NCBI RefSeq assembly: GCF_030817015.1
Contig: NZ_JAUSYS010000001.1
Span: 3,596,001 to 3,660,000 of the forward strand
Direction: 5' to 3'
Source: Arthrobacter sp. V1I7
GTDB taxonomy: Bacteria; Actinomycetota; Actinomycetes; Actinomycetales; Micrococcaceae
DNA length: 64,000 nt
This document shows, one piece after another, positions 44,461 to 54,522 of the stretch. The notes beneath the pieces are model-generated. The model did not search any database, was not told the origin of the DNA, and was given only the letters and a program-made list of their open reading frames with translations. The position numbers and the translations under genes are program-made. The number at the start of each line of letters is the position of its first letter. Within the stretch, counting starts at the first letter, position 1.

Positions 44461-45840
44461 CTAGGCCTGCCGCTCCCGCCACAGCAGCGACACCGCGAAC
44501 ACCACCGCGCCGAGTCCCAGCATGACGACGACCAGAAGTCCCCAGTTGGCTTGGTTCACTCCGGTGCCATAGAAGATGCCGATCAGCACCGTCGCGAAGA
44601 TCGCGCCGAGGTAGCGGCAGGTCTGATAGATCCCGGCGGCCACGCCGCGTTCCTCCGGCCGGCTGGAAAGGTACATGCCCTGGCTGGAGGCGATGCTGAC
44701 CACCCCGTACGGGACCCCCAGCAGGGCGGTCAGGGCAATGACCAGCGGGACGGCGAACGACGCCGTCAGCAGCCACATCGTCCCGGACGCAACGATCAGC
44801 AGCACGACGCCGGCGATCAGCACCCGCTTCACGCCGACGCGGTCCATCGCGCGGACCGCGGGCGGCGTGACCACCACCGACATTGCGGCCAGCGGCAGCA
44901 TCAGCAGACCGACGATGCCGGGATCGTAACCGCCGGCTTCCTGCAGCAGCTGCGGCAGGCCGAAGAACGCGAAGTAATAGACGCCGCTGAACAGCGCGAA
45001 GCCCAAATAGACCAGCAGCAGCGGCCGGTTCCGGCCCAGCAGCCGCAGGTCCAGGAACGGCGGCGCGAACCGCAGCTCACGCCAGACAAACAGAACGGCC
45101 AGCAGGGTCCCGCCGCCCAACAGCCACCAGCGGTATCCCGGGAGCACATCCAGCAGCGCCATCATCACGAGCACCATGACCCCCAGGAAGGCCACGATGC
45201 CCGGAATGTCCGAGTCCCGCAGTAGCTCAGAGACGCGGCCGCGTTCCCGTCCCTCATCAGCCGGGGCGAACCGCCGGACCAGAATGATGGCCGCGAGCGC
45301 GAGCGGAACGTTGATCAGGAACAGGGCCTGCCACCCGACCAGGCTCACCAACAGTCCGCCGACTACCGGCCCGACGGCGGCCGCGGAAGTGTTGGCCATC
45401 TGGATCCGTCCCAGCGGCCGGCTGGACTCCGTCTGGGCCTGCCGGGCCAGCGCCCCGACCAGAACGACGGCGCTCGGGTAGGCTGTCGCGGTGCCGAGGG
45501 CCATGAACGCCCGCGCCACGCACAGCAGGGCGAAGTTCGGCGCGAAGGGCGCCACGGCGCAGGTCGCCGCCACCACGGACATCCCCAGCACGAACAGGCG
45601 GCGCGGGCCGAACCGGTCCGCCAGCCGGCCCATCACCGGCTGGCCCGCCGCGGAGGTGAGGTAGAACGCCGTGATCACCCAGGTGACCGTGGCGACGTCG
45701 AGCCCGAAGTCCGCGCGCAGCACCACGAGGGCGACGGCGATCATGGACGAGTTCAGCGGGTTCAGCGCCGTGCCGAGGCTGAGTCCAGCAACGGCGAGGC
45801 CGGTCCGGGGAGAGTTGCTCACGGCAACAGTCTGTCCCAC
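44461..45840 (-). CDS. MFS multidrug-type exporter
   Basis: 459 residues with about fourteen transmembrane helices. The start (LAVAGLSLGTALNPLNSSMI) and the motif A region (GQPVMGRLADRFGPRRLFVL) plus motif C-like GPVVGGLLVSLVGWQALFLI identify a drug:H+ antiporter of the DHA2/QacA-like group. Co-directional with the ABC transporter genes upstream (gap about 60 bp) and may share their transcript. Substrate unknown. Confidence 0.87.
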   Translation of the reverse strand: MGQTVAVSNSPRTGLAVAGLSLGTALNPLNSSMIAVALVVLRADFGLDVATVTWVITAFYLTSAAGQPVMGRLADRFGPRRLFVLGMSVVAATCAVAPFAPNFALLCVARAFMALGTATAYPSAVVLVGALARQAQTESSRPLGRIQMANTSAAAVGPVVGGLLVSLVGWQALFLINVPLALAAIILVRRFAPADEGRERGRVSELLRDSDIPGIVAFLGVMVLVMMALLDVLPGYRWWLLGGGTLLAVLFVWRELRFAPPFLDLRLLGRNRPLLLVYLGFALFSGVYYFAFFGLPQLLQEAGGYDPGIVGLLMLPLAAMSVVVTPPAVRAMDRVGVKRVLIAGVVLLIVASGTMWLLTASFAVPLVIALTALLGVPYGVVSIASSQGMYLSSRPEERGVAAGIYQTCRYLGAIFATVLIGIFYGTGVNQANWGLLVVVMLGLGAVVFAVSLLWRERQA

Positions 45841-45901
45841 GGCTGCTGCCGATCAGAACACCGTGACGCCCTCCGCCCGGCGTCCGCGGAAGAGCACCTC
45901 G

Positions 45902-46669
45902 TCAAAGGACCTTGGAAAGGAACGCCTTGGTCCGGTCATGCTGCGGGTCGCTTAGGACCTGCCGGGGCGGTCCGGCTTCCACCACCACGCCCTCATCCAT
46001 GAAGACCAGCGTGTCCGCCACTTCCCGGGCGAAACCCATCTCGTGGGTGACCACGATCATGGTCATGCCGGTCCGGGCCAGCTCCTTCATGACGTCAAGC
46101 ACCTCACCCACCAGTTCCGGATCCAGCGCACTCGTCGGTTCATCGAAGAGCATCAGCTTCGGATCCATGGCCAGGGCACGGGCAATCGCCACCCGCTGCT
46201 GCTGACCGCCCGACAAATGCGCCGGGTAGTGGTCGCCCTTATCCCCCAGGCCCACCCGCTCCAGCAGTTCCTTGGCCCGGACGGTGGCGGCGGCCCTGGA
46301 CAGCCGTTTCACCCGCATGGGAGCCAGGATGATGTTCTCAACCGCCGTCAGGTGCGGAAACAGGTTGAAGCGCTGGAACACCATCCCGATATCCTGGCGT
46401 TGCAGGGCCGCTTCCTTCAGCTTCAGCTCGTAGAGTTTGTCCCCCTTCTGGCGGTAGCCAACCAGCTGCCCGTCGACCGAGAGCCGGCCGGCATCCACCC
46501 GTTCCAGGTGGTTGATGCACCGCAGGAACGTGGATTTCCCCGAACCGCTGGGGCCCACGATGCAGAGCACCTCACCCGGGTTGACCTCCAGGCTGATGCC
46601 GCGCAGCACCCTGTTGGCGCCGAAGTTCTTCGACACCCGGTCTGCAAGGACCATTGGCATGCCCGTCAT
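45902..46669 (-). CDS. Polar amino-acid-type ABC transporter, ATP-binding subunit
   Basis: 255 residues. Walker [10 protein letters not shown]-loop region [19 protein letters not shown], signature [15 protein letters not shown], Walker [15 protein letters not shown] and H-loop [20 protein letters not shown]. All are intact and the spacing is that of GlnQ/HisP-type subunits. The ATG overlaps the permease stop (ATGA), with GGAGG upstream. Energises the permease at 46666. Confidence 0.94.
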   Translation of the reverse strand: MTGMPMVLADRVSKNFGANRVLRGISLEVNPGEVLCIVGPSGSGKSTFLRCINHLERVDAGRLSVDGQLVGYRQKGDKLYELKLKEAALQRQDIGMVFQRFNLFPHLTAVENIILAPMRVKRLSRAAATVRAKELLERVGLGDKGDHYPAHLSGGQQQRVAIARALAMDPKLMLFDEPTSALDPELVGEVLDVMKELARTGMTMIVVTHEMGFAREVADTLVFMDEGVVVEAGPPRQVLSDPQHDRTKAFLSKVL

Positions 46670-47679
46670 CCCTTTCCTCCAAAGTCTGTGCCCAGCGGCC
46701 CGCCCGGGACGGTGCCCTGAACCGCCGTCGGCGCCGGGTCCGGCGACGCCGGTCCCTTGCCGGCCTTAAGCCGTGAGGTTCCCCGGGAGAATCGCTTTTC
46801 AATGAAGTGCTGGCCCACCATTAGGACGGACGTGAAGAGCAGATACCAGAGGGACGCCACAATCAGCAGCGGCACCGGCGTGAACGTCACGGCGGAGATA
46901 CCCCGGGACACGCCATAGAGGTCAACGCTCAAGGGAATCGCGGCCACCAGGGAGGTGGTCTTGAGCATCGAAATCACCTCATTGCCGGTGGGCGGAATGA
47001 TGATCTTCATGGCCTGCGGAACCACGACATACCGCATGGTCTGCCCCCAGGACATTGCCAGTGCCGTCGAGGCTTCCTCCTGGCCCTGGTCCACGGACAG
47101 CAGCCCCGCGCGCACGATCTCGGACATGTAGGCGGCTTCATTAAGCGCCAGCCCGATCACAGCGGTGATGAACAGGTTGGTGAAGATCTCGTTCGGGATC
47201 GTGACCCACGGCGTCATGAACGGGATGCCCAGGGTGAACACCGGATAGATCAAGGCCACAATGCCCCAGAAGACAAGCTGCACGTAAACCGGGGTTCCAC
47301 GGAAGACCCAGATGTACAACCACGCCACGCTCCTCAGCACCGGGTTCGGTGAGAGCCGCATGACTGCCAGCAGCAGGCCCAGGACAATCGCGCCAACCAT
47401 GGCGTAGATCGTCAACGACAGTGTCACCCAGGCTGCCTGGCTGATCCGGCGGTCGAAGATGTACTTCCCGACCTCGGGCCAGCCGTAGTCCGGGCGTTGG
47501 GCGGCGTCCAGCACGAAGACCGCCAGCATCAGGACCAGGACCACAGCCACCAGGATCCGCCACGGGTGGCGCAGCGGGACGGCGACGATCGGCGTCGGCT
47601 CCTCGGCTGTCCCGCCGCCCGCCCGGGACGTGCTGCCAGGCCCGGCCCCGGTTATCCTGTCCGTTGTAGGTTCGCTCAT
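46666..47679 (-). CDS. Polar amino-acid-type ABC transporter, permease subunit
   Basis: 337 residues. A Gly/Pro-rich cytosolic N-terminus is followed by a HisMQ-type permease: [40 protein letters not shown] and the EAA loop [41 protein letters not shown] single gene probably forms a homodimer. Starts 6 bases after the binding-protein stop and overlaps the ATPase gene. Confidence 0.93.
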   Translation of the reverse strand: MSEPTTDRITGAGPGSTSRAGGGTAEEPTPIVAVPLRHPWRILVAVVLVLMLAVFVLDAAQRPDYGWPEVGKYIFDRRISQAAWVTLSLTIYAMVGAIVLGLLLAVMRLSPNPVLRSVAWLYIWVFRGTPVYVQLVFWGIVALIYPVFTLGIPFMTPWVTIPNEIFTNLFITAVIGLALNEAAYMSEIVRAGLLSVDQGQEEASTALAMSWGQTMRYVVVPQAMKIIIPPTGNEVISMLKTTSLVAAIPLSVDLYGVSRGISAVTFTPVPLLIVASLWYLLFTSVLMVGQHFIEKRFSRGTSRLKAGKGPASPDPAPTAVQGTVPGGPLGTDFGGKG

Positions 47680-47685
47680 CGCTGG

Positions 47686-48588
47686 TTAGCCTTTGGCTGC
47701 CACGTTGAGCGCAGCTGTCTTGACCCCGCCGGATTCCACTCCCCACTTCGCGAGAATCTTGTTGTACGTGCCATCATCGATCAGTGCCTGGAGCGCCTTC
47801 TGGAGGACCGGGGTGAATTCGCTGTCCTTGGCCACGGGCATCCCGTACGGCGCAACCTCGAATGCGTCGCCCGCCGTCTGCAGCTTGTCCTTGGTCTTGG
47901 AGATCGCGTAGAGGGTCACCGGCGAATCGGCGCTCATGGCGTCGACCTGCCCCACTGCCAGGGCGTTGGTCGCCTGGTCCTGTGCGTCGTACTTGAAGAT
48001 GTTGATGGCCGGCTTGCCGGCGTCGGTGCAGGCCTTGGACTTCGCGGGCACCTCGTGCGTGTCCTGGTAGGTGGTGGCCTGGACGGCGACCTTGAGCCCG
48101 CAGGCGTTGTCGGGGTCGACGGTCTTGCCCTTCGGGGCGGCCCACTGGATTCCGGCGGAGTAGTAGTTCACGAAATCGACCTGCTTTTCGCGTTCCAGGG
48201 TGTCGGTGAAGGAGGACACGCCCATGTCGTCCTTTCCGGCCTTCACCGACGGGAGGATGTTGTCAAAAGTGCCGATGTCGAAGTTGACCTTCAGGCCCAG
48301 GACTTCGCCCAGGGCCTTGGTCAGGTCCACAGCCCAGCCGGCCGGCGCACCGTTTTCGTCCTTGAACTCGTTGGGCGGGTAGTTGTTCGCCATGCCGACG
48401 TTGAGGACACCGGCGGACTTGATCTTCTCGGGGAGCGACGCCGCTATGGAATCGTTCTTTTTCACCGCGACGGCGTCGGCCGTTCCGGAGGCAGCCGCGG
48501 TGGCAGCCGGTTCGCTGTTATTCACGCAGCCTGAAAGCGACATGGCCGTGACTACGGTGAGAACGGGAAGTAGGAAGCGAGTGCGCAT
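47686..48588 (-). CDS. Extracellular solute-binding lipoprotein (family 3)
   Basis: 300 residues. Signal with lipobox LSGC (acylated Cys near residue 21) and then family-3 binding motifs: GVLNVGMANNYPPNEFKDEN, GWAVDLTKALGEVLGLKVNF, FTDTLEREKQVDFVNYYSAG. Ligand is probably an amino acid or related polar acid; the neighbouring hydroxy-acid oxidase raises the possibility of a hydroxy or amino acid substrate. First of the three ABC genes. Confidence 0.92.
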   Translation of the reverse strand: MRTRFLLPVLTVVTAMSLSGCVNNSEPAATAAASGTADAVAVKKNDSIAASLPEKIKSAGVLNVGMANNYPPNEFKDENGAPAGWAVDLTKALGEVLGLKVNFDIGTFDNILPSVKAGKDDMGVSSFTDTLEREKQVDFVNYYSAGIQWAAPKGKTVDPDNACGLKVAVQATTYQDTHEVPAKSKACTDAGKPAINIFKYDAQDQATNALAVGQVDAMSADSPVTLYAISKTKDKLQTAGDAFEVAPYGMPVAKDSEFTPVLQKALQALIDDGTYNKILAKWGVESGGVKTAALNVAAKG

Positions 48589-48666
48589 GGTTTCCTTAGC
48601 TGTTCGGGGATTCTTGGGGCTCCCGCAACGCTGCGGGAAGGCACGGTGTGCCGAATTCGGAATTGA

Positions 48667-49938
48667 TTACTGCTGGGAGCCGGAGGCTGTCGTTTCGAGG
48701 ACTTCGGGGGAATGACGGATGTCGCGAAGAATTTCCCCGCCCCGCGCCTTCAATTCGGGAATGCTGGAAACGCCCACTAGCGTCATCGTACGCCGGAGTT
48801 CATCCGCGAAGATCTCGATGATGCGCCCGACACCCGGCGATCCGGCCGCCACCAAGCCGTAGAGGTAGGCCCTGCCGATCGAACAGGCGTCGGCTCCGAG
48901 CGCCAGGGCCTTGAGGATGTCGCTTCCGCGGCGGATGCCGGAGTCCACGTAGATCTCTAGCGAATCGCCCACTCGCTGCCGGGATTCCTGCAGGACATCC
49001 ATCGGGCTCAACATGTGATCCAGTTGGCGGCCGCCATGATTACTCAACTGGACGGCGTCCAGACCAATACCAGCGGCCTTCGCGACGTCCGCCGGGTTGA
49101 CGCAGCCCTTGAGCACGATCTTCCCGGGCCAGGCCTGCCGCAGGGCTTCCAGTTCGGCCCATCCGCTGGTCGCATCCGAGTGGCCCAGAATGTGCTGCCA
49201 CATGGACGGGGTGACCACGGAGGAAGCGGCGGCACTGTGCGGATCCAGGTTAGGGAAACTGATGCCGTCCGACATCAGGAAATTCACCCACCAGCTTGGA
49301 CGCCGGGCAATGTCCGCGATAGTCGAAAGCGTCAGCGCCGGAGGAGCGGTAAATCCATTGTGGAGGTCCCTTTCCCTCGAACCCAATGCCCGTGTATCGA
49401 CTCCGACTATCAGGGTGTTGAATCCGGCCGCCTCGCAGCGCGTCAGTTTCGCCTTCAGCGCTTTTGCGTCCGAGGTGAGGCCGAAGTTGAACCAGCGGTC
49501 AAGGGACGGGTGGCGCTCCGCGATGGTCTCCATCGGTACGGTGCTCAGTCCGGCCAGGCCGTACGGGATGCGGGCCCGGTCCGCGGCGGCCGCGACGGCC
49601 AACTCGCCCTCGGGATGGAACAGCCGGGTAGCCCCTGTCGGGGTCAGGGTGAGCGGCAGGGCACTGATTTTTCCAAGCAGGGTTGTCCCGGTATCCGGTC
49701 CGGACACCGGGCCCCAGCTGGGCATGAGCGCCCAGGAGTCGAAGACTGCTCGATTGCGGCGGAGCGTCACCTCGTCTTCGGATCCGCCGTCCAGGTAATC
49801 AAAGATCCCCGCCGGCAATACTTTCCGTGCCGATTGCCGGTACTCCTCCACGTTGAAAGCGTTGGCGAGCACTCGCCGTCGTCGCGATAACACGGGGGCC
49901 TTGACCTGAATGAGCTGTTTGGCTTCGCTAATTTTCAA
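48667..49938 (-). CDS. FMN-dependent alpha-hydroxy-acid oxidizing enzyme
   Basis: 423 residues of the lactate/glycolate oxidase family. Start IFDYLDGGSEDEVTLRRNRA, the FMN/active-site segments GLAGLSTVPMETIAERHP, the catalytic Lys in WPGKIVLKGCV, the catalytic His in QLSNHGGRQLDHMLSPMDVL, and phosphate-binding IYVDSGIRRGSDILKALALG and ACSIGRAYLYGLVA. It oxidises a 2-hydroxy acid to the keto acid; substrate unknown. Leads the run oxidase, binding protein, permease, ATPase and is divergent from the PucR regulator. Confidence 0.92.
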   Translation of the reverse strand: MKISEAKQLIQVKAPVLSRRRRVLANAFNVEEYRQSARKVLPAGIFDYLDGGSEDEVTLRRNRAVFDSWALMPSWGPVSGPDTGTTLLGKISALPLTLTPTGATRLFHPEGELAVAAAADRARIPYGLAGLSTVPMETIAERHPSLDRWFNFGLTSDAKALKAKLTRCEAAGFNTLIVGVDTRALGSRERDLHNGFTAPPALTLSTIADIARRPSWWVNFLMSDGISFPNLDPHSAAASSVVTPSMWQHILGHSDATSGWAELEALRQAWPGKIVLKGCVNPADVAKAAGIGLDAVQLSNHGGRQLDHMLSPMDVLQESRQRVGDSLEIYVDSGIRRGSDILKALALGADACSIGRAYLYGLVAAGSPGVGRIIEIFADELRRTMTLVGVSSIPELKARGGEILRDIRHSPEVLETTASGSQQ

Positions 49939-50071
49939 TGAGGGCCTTCCGTTTGCTGTCCTGCGTTATGGTTCAGCGTAGGAAGTGAAACTCCGTGCCA
50001 CTATGGAGATGGCGACAAATTGAGGGGCGCACAATTAGTAGCAACTACCAAACACTTTTTTCGGCAGGTTC

Positions 50072-51703
50072 ATGACGGCCGCTCCGCCGGCGGCGAGGCA
50101 TGCTTTGCCCACCTTGGCGGATGTCGCCCGCTCGGCCGGTTCGGAAATTTTCAGCCTCATTGAAATGCCGGCCGATAACCAGAAGCTTGTCGCGGGCTCG
50201 GTTCTCTACGACTCGACGGCCCGGCCCGCCAGGTTCCCGGGCGCCGTGGCCCTGGCCATCGGCTTGTCGCTGTCCGGCAAGCGTCTGGGCGCGAAGATCC
50301 GGGAGCTCAGCGAGGCGGGCTACGTGGCAGTCGTCTACAAAACCAACGGCACCTTGGATGAAGCACTCCGGGCGGCCGCTCGGGAAACGGGGATGGCCCT
50401 CTTCCGGGCGTCAGACTCTGTTCCGTGGCACCAGCTCGCGGAGATCATGGACGCCGCCGTCATCCCGCACCGGCAGTCAGGCCGCACCCTGGTGGACATC
50501 CGGCCCGGCGACCTGTTCGATCTGGCCAATACAGTTGCGGCCCAGGCCGGCGGTGCCATCGCGATCGCCGATCCCGACCAGACCATTCTGGCGTACTCGA
50601 CACTGCCCGACCAGCCCATTGATGAGACCCGCAGGAGTTCCATCCTGCGTCTGCATGTGCCGCATTCCGTTGAAACGGACAGGGACTACCGGCGTGTCCA
50701 CGCCTCCAGCGACCCTTTGAACGTCGCGACCGAGGATCCCCTGCTCCGTCGGACGGCTATCGCCATCCGGGCCGGCGACTCCGTTCTGGGCTCGCTCTGG
50801 CTCCTCGAACTCACGGAGCACTCCAACGAGGACGCGGACCGGATCCTGCGTGAGGCAGCCAACGTTGCGGCGCTCCACATTCTGCATAAGCGAACGACTT
50901 ATGTCTCAAACCTGACCCGCCAGATAGATCTGGTCCAGCCGCTGCTGTTCGAGCCGGAACGCGCCGAGCTTGCCGCCATCAGGCTGGGGATCTCCGCGGA
51001 GTCCATCCGCGTTGCGGCCCTGGGCATTTGGCCCGCCGACGCGATAGCGGCCGAGACCCTGCAATCCCGACTCCGGCTCTTCGACACCATCCGGACCGCC
51101 TGCGCCATCCGGCTGCCCTCGGCAGTCTGTGGGCTCTCGGACAACATCGTTTACATCGTCCTTCCGCAGACCACCGAATCTTCACGGCAATTCCAACGCG
51201 ATGCGATCCTGAAAATAGTGCAAAATGCGCGGCGACTTCTCTCACTCCCGGTCCTGGCGGCACTGGGTGGGGCAGCTCCGATCGACCGCCTCGAGGAGTC
51301 CCGAGTCAACGCGGAGCTGGTTCTGTCCGAGTTGGTGCGAAACGTCACCGAAGGCCGTATCTCCGCCGACTCGGATGACATCGTCGCCGACGACGACTCT
51401 CTGGGCTCCCGCCTGCAGCTTCGCCGGATGGTCTCGTCCTTGACGACTGCCGGCCAACTGCCCGGTGCCCTCGCGCTCAGGATCGCCGAATACGACGAAC
51501 AGCATAAGAAGGCTTTCGAGGAGACAATCCACGCGTACCTGAGTTGTGGCGGAAACGCGATCGACGCCGCAAAGTCCCTGGACGTCCACGTCAACACAGT
51601 CCGATACCGCTTGTCGCGAGTGGAACCCCTCTTCGGGATCGACCTGGACGACGCCGAGACGCGCCTGCTCGTATGGCTGCAGTTGTGGGCAAGACACAAT
51701 TAA
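50072..51703 (+). CDS. PucR/CdaR-family transcriptional regulator
   Basis: 543 residues. N-terminal PucR-type domain (GAVALAIGLSLSGKRLGAKI, RELSEAGYVAVVYKTNGTLD), a GAF-like middle part, and the C-terminal HTH_30 (FEETIHAYLSCGGNAIDAAK, SLDVHVNTVRYRLSRVEPLF, GIDLDDAETRLLVWLQLW). Such regulators respond to small acids and purines. Divergent from the hydroxy-acid oxidase/ABC genes, which it most likely controls. Confidence 0.9.
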   Translation: MTAAPPAARHALPTLADVARSAGSEIFSLIEMPADNQKLVAGSVLYDSTARPARFPGAVALAIGLSLSGKRLGAKIRELSEAGYVAVVYKTNGTLDEALRAAARETGMALFRASDSVPWHQLAEIMDAAVIPHRQSGRTLVDIRPGDLFDLANTVAAQAGGAIAIADPDQTILAYSTLPDQPIDETRRSSILRLHVPHSVETDRDYRRVHASSDPLNVATEDPLLRRTAIAIRAGDSVLGSLWLLELTEHSNEDADRILREAANVAALHILHKRTTYVSNLTRQIDLVQPLLFEPERAELAAIRLGISAESIRVAALGIWPADAIAAETLQSRLRLFDTIRTACAIRLPSAVCGLSDNIVYIVLPQTTESSRQFQRDAILKIVQNARRLLSLPVLAALGGAAPIDRLEESRVNAELVLSELVRNVTEGRISADSDDIVADDDSLGSRLQLRRMVSSLTTAGQLPGALALRIAEYDEQHKKAFEETIHAYLSCGGNAIDAAKSLDVHVNTVRYRLSRVEPLFGIDLDDAETRLLVWLQLWARHN

Positions 51704-51755
51704 GCGCATGCAGGCGTCGGCCTGCACCCGCGTTGGTCGCGGGGCGTTGGCCTGC

Positions 51756-52091
51756 TCAGTCGTGGACTTTCGCGACCGTCATCAGGATCGCAGAGTCCTC
51801 CTCCGCTTCCAGGCTATGAAGCCCGTCCGGCACGATCAGGAGATCCCCCGCCTTCCCCTGCCATGACTCCTTGCCTGCCTGCAGGCGGACGCAGCCCCGG
51901 AGCACGAACACGGTGGCTTCACCGGGGTTCAGGTGCTCGCTGAGCTGGGTGCCCGCCCGGAACGCCATGACGGTTTGTCGAAGGACTTTTTCATGGCCGC
52001 CGAACACCGTGTCGGCAGCCCGCCCGCTCGGTGCCGCAACAGCTGCCGCGATCTGCTGGCGGGCCAGCGCATCGATCGATATTTTCTGCAT
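51756..52091 (-). CDS. Small cupin-domain protein
   Basis: 111 residues, a single cupin: QLSEHLNPGEATVFVLRGCV, RLQAGKESWQGKAGDLLIVP, DGLHSLEAEEDSAILMTVAK. Metal-binding His/Glu spacing (EHLNPGEA, then H in DGLHSL) is kept in part. Homologues are often annotated as LuxR-like or storage cupins without firm function. Converges with the PucR gene. Confidence 0.82.
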   Translation of the reverse strand: MQKISIDALARQQIAAAVAAPSGRAADTVFGGHEKVLRQTVMAFRAGTQLSEHLNPGEATVFVLRGCVRLQAGKESWQGKAGDLLIVPDGLHSLEAEEDSAILMTVAKVHD

Positions 52092-52240
52092 GGGCCTACC
52101 GTACCCAGAATCGCCCGTCGTGCCGAGGACCTTCGGCCCCGATCCGGTGCACTCGTCCCTGACACTGCCGAACGGAACGCGTTAGGCTGGTGGAACGGCT
52201 GAAGCCAACGGCCAACGGAACGTCCCACCGGAGCGCCGCT

Positions 52241-54031
52241 ATGACCAAGGCCATTGAAGACCCTGCCGTCGACTCACCTGCGACCGCCCCTCCGCCCGCA
52301 GACGCACAGGCGCAGGAACCATCCGCCGGACTGCGCCGGCTTGCCGCCGAAACCTTTGGCCTGCCGCACCTCCGCGAGGGACAGCTGACGGGTATGGCCG
52401 CGCTCGCCGCGGGCCGTGATGTCCTTGCAGTCATGCCCACCGGCTACGGCAAGTCCGCCGTCTACCAGGTCGCGGCGTTGGCGATCCGCCAGCGGGAGCG
52501 CACCAGTGACCGGCCGGGCCTCGCCGTCGTGGTCTCCCCCTTGATCGCCCTGCAGGAAGACCAGCTCGACGGCCTGAACACCTCCCTTGGCCCGCAGACC
52601 GCCGTAGCCATCAATTCCCACCACAGCGACGCCGAGCTGGAGGAGGCCTGGCAGGCCGCGGAGACCGGCGAGGCTGCCTTCCTCTTTCTCGCCCCGGAGC
52701 AACTGGCCAAGCACGCCACCGTGGACCGGCTCGCGGCCCTCAACATCTCGCTGTTCGTCGTGGACGAGGCGCACTGCGTGTCCTCCTGGGGGCACGACTT
52801 CAGGCCTGACTACCTCGGGCTGGGCGCGGTCCGCGGCAGGCTTGGCAATCCGCCGGTGGCTGCGCTTACCGCGACTGCGGCCCGGCCGGTCCGCGAGGAG
52901 ATCCGTAAGCGGTTGCAGATGAAGGACCCGCTGGTACTGGTCCATGGCTTCGACCGGCCCAATATCCGGCTCGAGGTCATCCGCCACCAGGAGGACAGGG
53001 CGAAGCGCCGCGCCGTCGTCGAGCAGGCCACGGCGCTGGTGACCGGCTCCGTCCCCGGCCTCGCCGGGCCCGGTCTCATCTACGCGGCCAAACGCAAGGA
53101 CACCGAGAAGTACGCGGAGAAGCTGGTCAAGCGGGGATTGCGCGCCGAGGCGTACCACGCGGGGCGAAGCAAACAGGACCGCGAGCGCGTCTTCGAGCTC
53201 TTCATGGACGACCAGCTGGACGTGGTGGTCGCGACCACGGCCTTCGGCATGGGCATTGACAAGCCCAACGTCCGCTTTGTGGTCCACGCCGACATTACCG
53301 AGTCGCTGGACAGCTACTACCAGGAAATCGGTCGCGCCGGCCGCGACGGCGAACCTGCCCTCGCCGAGCTGCACTACCGGTCCGAGGACCTCGGCCTGCG
53401 CCGGTTCTTCGGCACCCACATCCCGGACGAAGACTCCCTGCTGAGTGTCCTTTCCACCCTCCGCAGCTCCGACGATCCGGTGACCACAGCCGCACTGGCG
53501 GAGGCCACCGGCTTTTCTCCCCGCCGGCTGACCGGGTTGCTGAACCAGCTCCAGGAGACGCGAGCGGTCAAGGTGGGAAAGCGCGGGGTGAGGCTCGACG
53601 CCGGCGCGCAGCTGCCTGAGGTGGTGGCCACCGCCGTGGAACACGCCGAAGCCCGGCAGCGGATGGACCGCTCTCGGATCGAGATGGTGCGGGGCTACGC
53701 CGAGACCGACAGCTGCCGCCGCCAATACCTGCTGGGCTACTTCGGCGAGGACCTCCCCGGGGGCTGTGGCAACTGCGACAGCTGCACGGACGCCGCCGCT
53801 TCTTCCGCCGGTGTGGACGACGGCGACGTCGTCGCCTCGGCTGCCGACTCCGACGACGGCTCCGCCCTGTTTCCGCTGCAGTCCGGCGTGGTCCACAAGG
53901 AGTGGGGTCCGGGCCTGGTGATGCGGCATGAGGACGATGTCATCACCGTATTGTTCGAGCAAGAGGGGTACAAGACCCTGTCCCGGACCGCCGTGGTGGA
54001 GCAGGGCTTGCTCGTCCGCGCACGGGACTGA
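52241..54031 (+). CDS. recQ: RecQ-family ATP-dependent DNA helicase
   Basis: 596 residues from ATG 52241, preceded by CCGGAG; a GTG at 52190 is possible. Helicase motifs: Walker A in MPTGYGKSAVYQVAALAI, motif II VVDEAHCVSSWGHDFRPDYL (DEAH box), motif V VVVATTAFGMGIDKPNVRFV and motif VI YYQEIGRAGRDGE. The zinc-binding region CRRQYLLGYFGE then CGNCDSC is present. A C-terminal SH3-like tail (HKEWGPGLVMRHEDDVITVL) follows. It unwinds recombination intermediates; actinobacterial RecQ proteins of this length often lack the HRDC domain, as here. Confidence 0.93.
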   Translation: MTKAIEDPAVDSPATAPPPADAQAQEPSAGLRRLAAETFGLPHLREGQLTGMAALAAGRDVLAVMPTGYGKSAVYQVAALAIRQRERTSDRPGLAVVVSPLIALQEDQLDGLNTSLGPQTAVAINSHHSDAELEEAWQAAETGEAAFLFLAPEQLAKHATVDRLAALNISLFVVDEAHCVSSWGHDFRPDYLGLGAVRGRLGNPPVAALTATAARPVREEIRKRLQMKDPLVLVHGFDRPNIRLEVIRHQEDRAKRRAVVEQATALVTGSVPGLAGPGLIYAAKRKDTEKYAEKLVKRGLRAEAYHAGRSKQDRERVFELFMDDQLDVVVATTAFGMGIDKPNVRFVVHADITESLDSYYQEIGRAGRDGEPALAELHYRSEDLGLRRFFGTHIPDEDSLLSVLSTLRSSDDPVTTAALAEATGFSPRRLTGLLNQLQETRAVKVGKRGVRLDAGAQLPEVVATAVEHAEARQRMDRSRIEMVRGYAETDSCRRQYLLGYFGEDLPGGCGNCDSCTDAAASSAGVDDGDVVASAADSDDGSALFPLQSGVVHKEWGPGLVMRHEDDVITVLFEQEGYKTLSRTAVVEQGLLVRARD

Positions 54032-54047
54032 GCCCTGGCTGACGGGC

Positions 54048-54353
54048 CTAATACACCACGTCGAAGTCCGTGAACTCCCCGGTGGCGGGCGAGACCTGTT
54101 CCTCCACGTCGGCCACGCGTCCCGGCGCTGCCGGCGAGCGCAGCCACCGCCGGAACTCAAGTACCGCCGTCTGCGGTCCCTCCGCCACGATGCCGACCGA
54201 ACCGTCGTCGTTGTTCCGGACGGTGCCCGTCAGCCCCAGCTCCGCCGCCTTACGCACCGTCCAGTATCGGAAGCCGACAGCCTGCACCGTGCCGTCCGCC
54301 CGTGCCGTCAGCCGCACCCGCTCCGCGGAATCGTCTTCCTGAAACTCAGTCAT
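54048..54353 (-). CDS. acyP: Acylphosphatase
   Basis: 101 residues. The catalytic Arg and phosphate loop are in GTVQAVGFRYWTVRKAAELG, and the catalytic Asn in TGTVRNNDDGSVGIVAEGPQ, both conserved. It hydrolyses acyl phosphates. The first ten residues are family-variable. Convergent with recQ, 17 bases apart. Confidence 0.92.
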   Translation of the reverse strand: MTEFQEDDSAERVRLTARADGTVQAVGFRYWTVRKAAELGLTGTVRNNDDGSVGIVAEGPQTAVLEFRRWLRSPAAPGRVADVEEQVSPATGEFTDFDVVY

Positions 54354-54522
54354 GCTCCCAATGTATCGCCCCTCCGAGGCGGAACATGGGGACTTTCGCC
54401 CCTTACCCGGCCCTTACCCGCAAGGCAGGCTTGTCAGAGCACCGCGGGACCTGTCGAGCAAACGGCATCAGCACAGAGACGTGCCTAACCCGCCCGCGGC
54501 GGTTGCCCGGAGGGACAGAACA

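Noticed and set aside
52274..54160. 628-codon minus-strand frame opposite recQ
   Set aside because: It lies antisense to a helicase with all motifs intact and has a composition expected of an antisense shadow.
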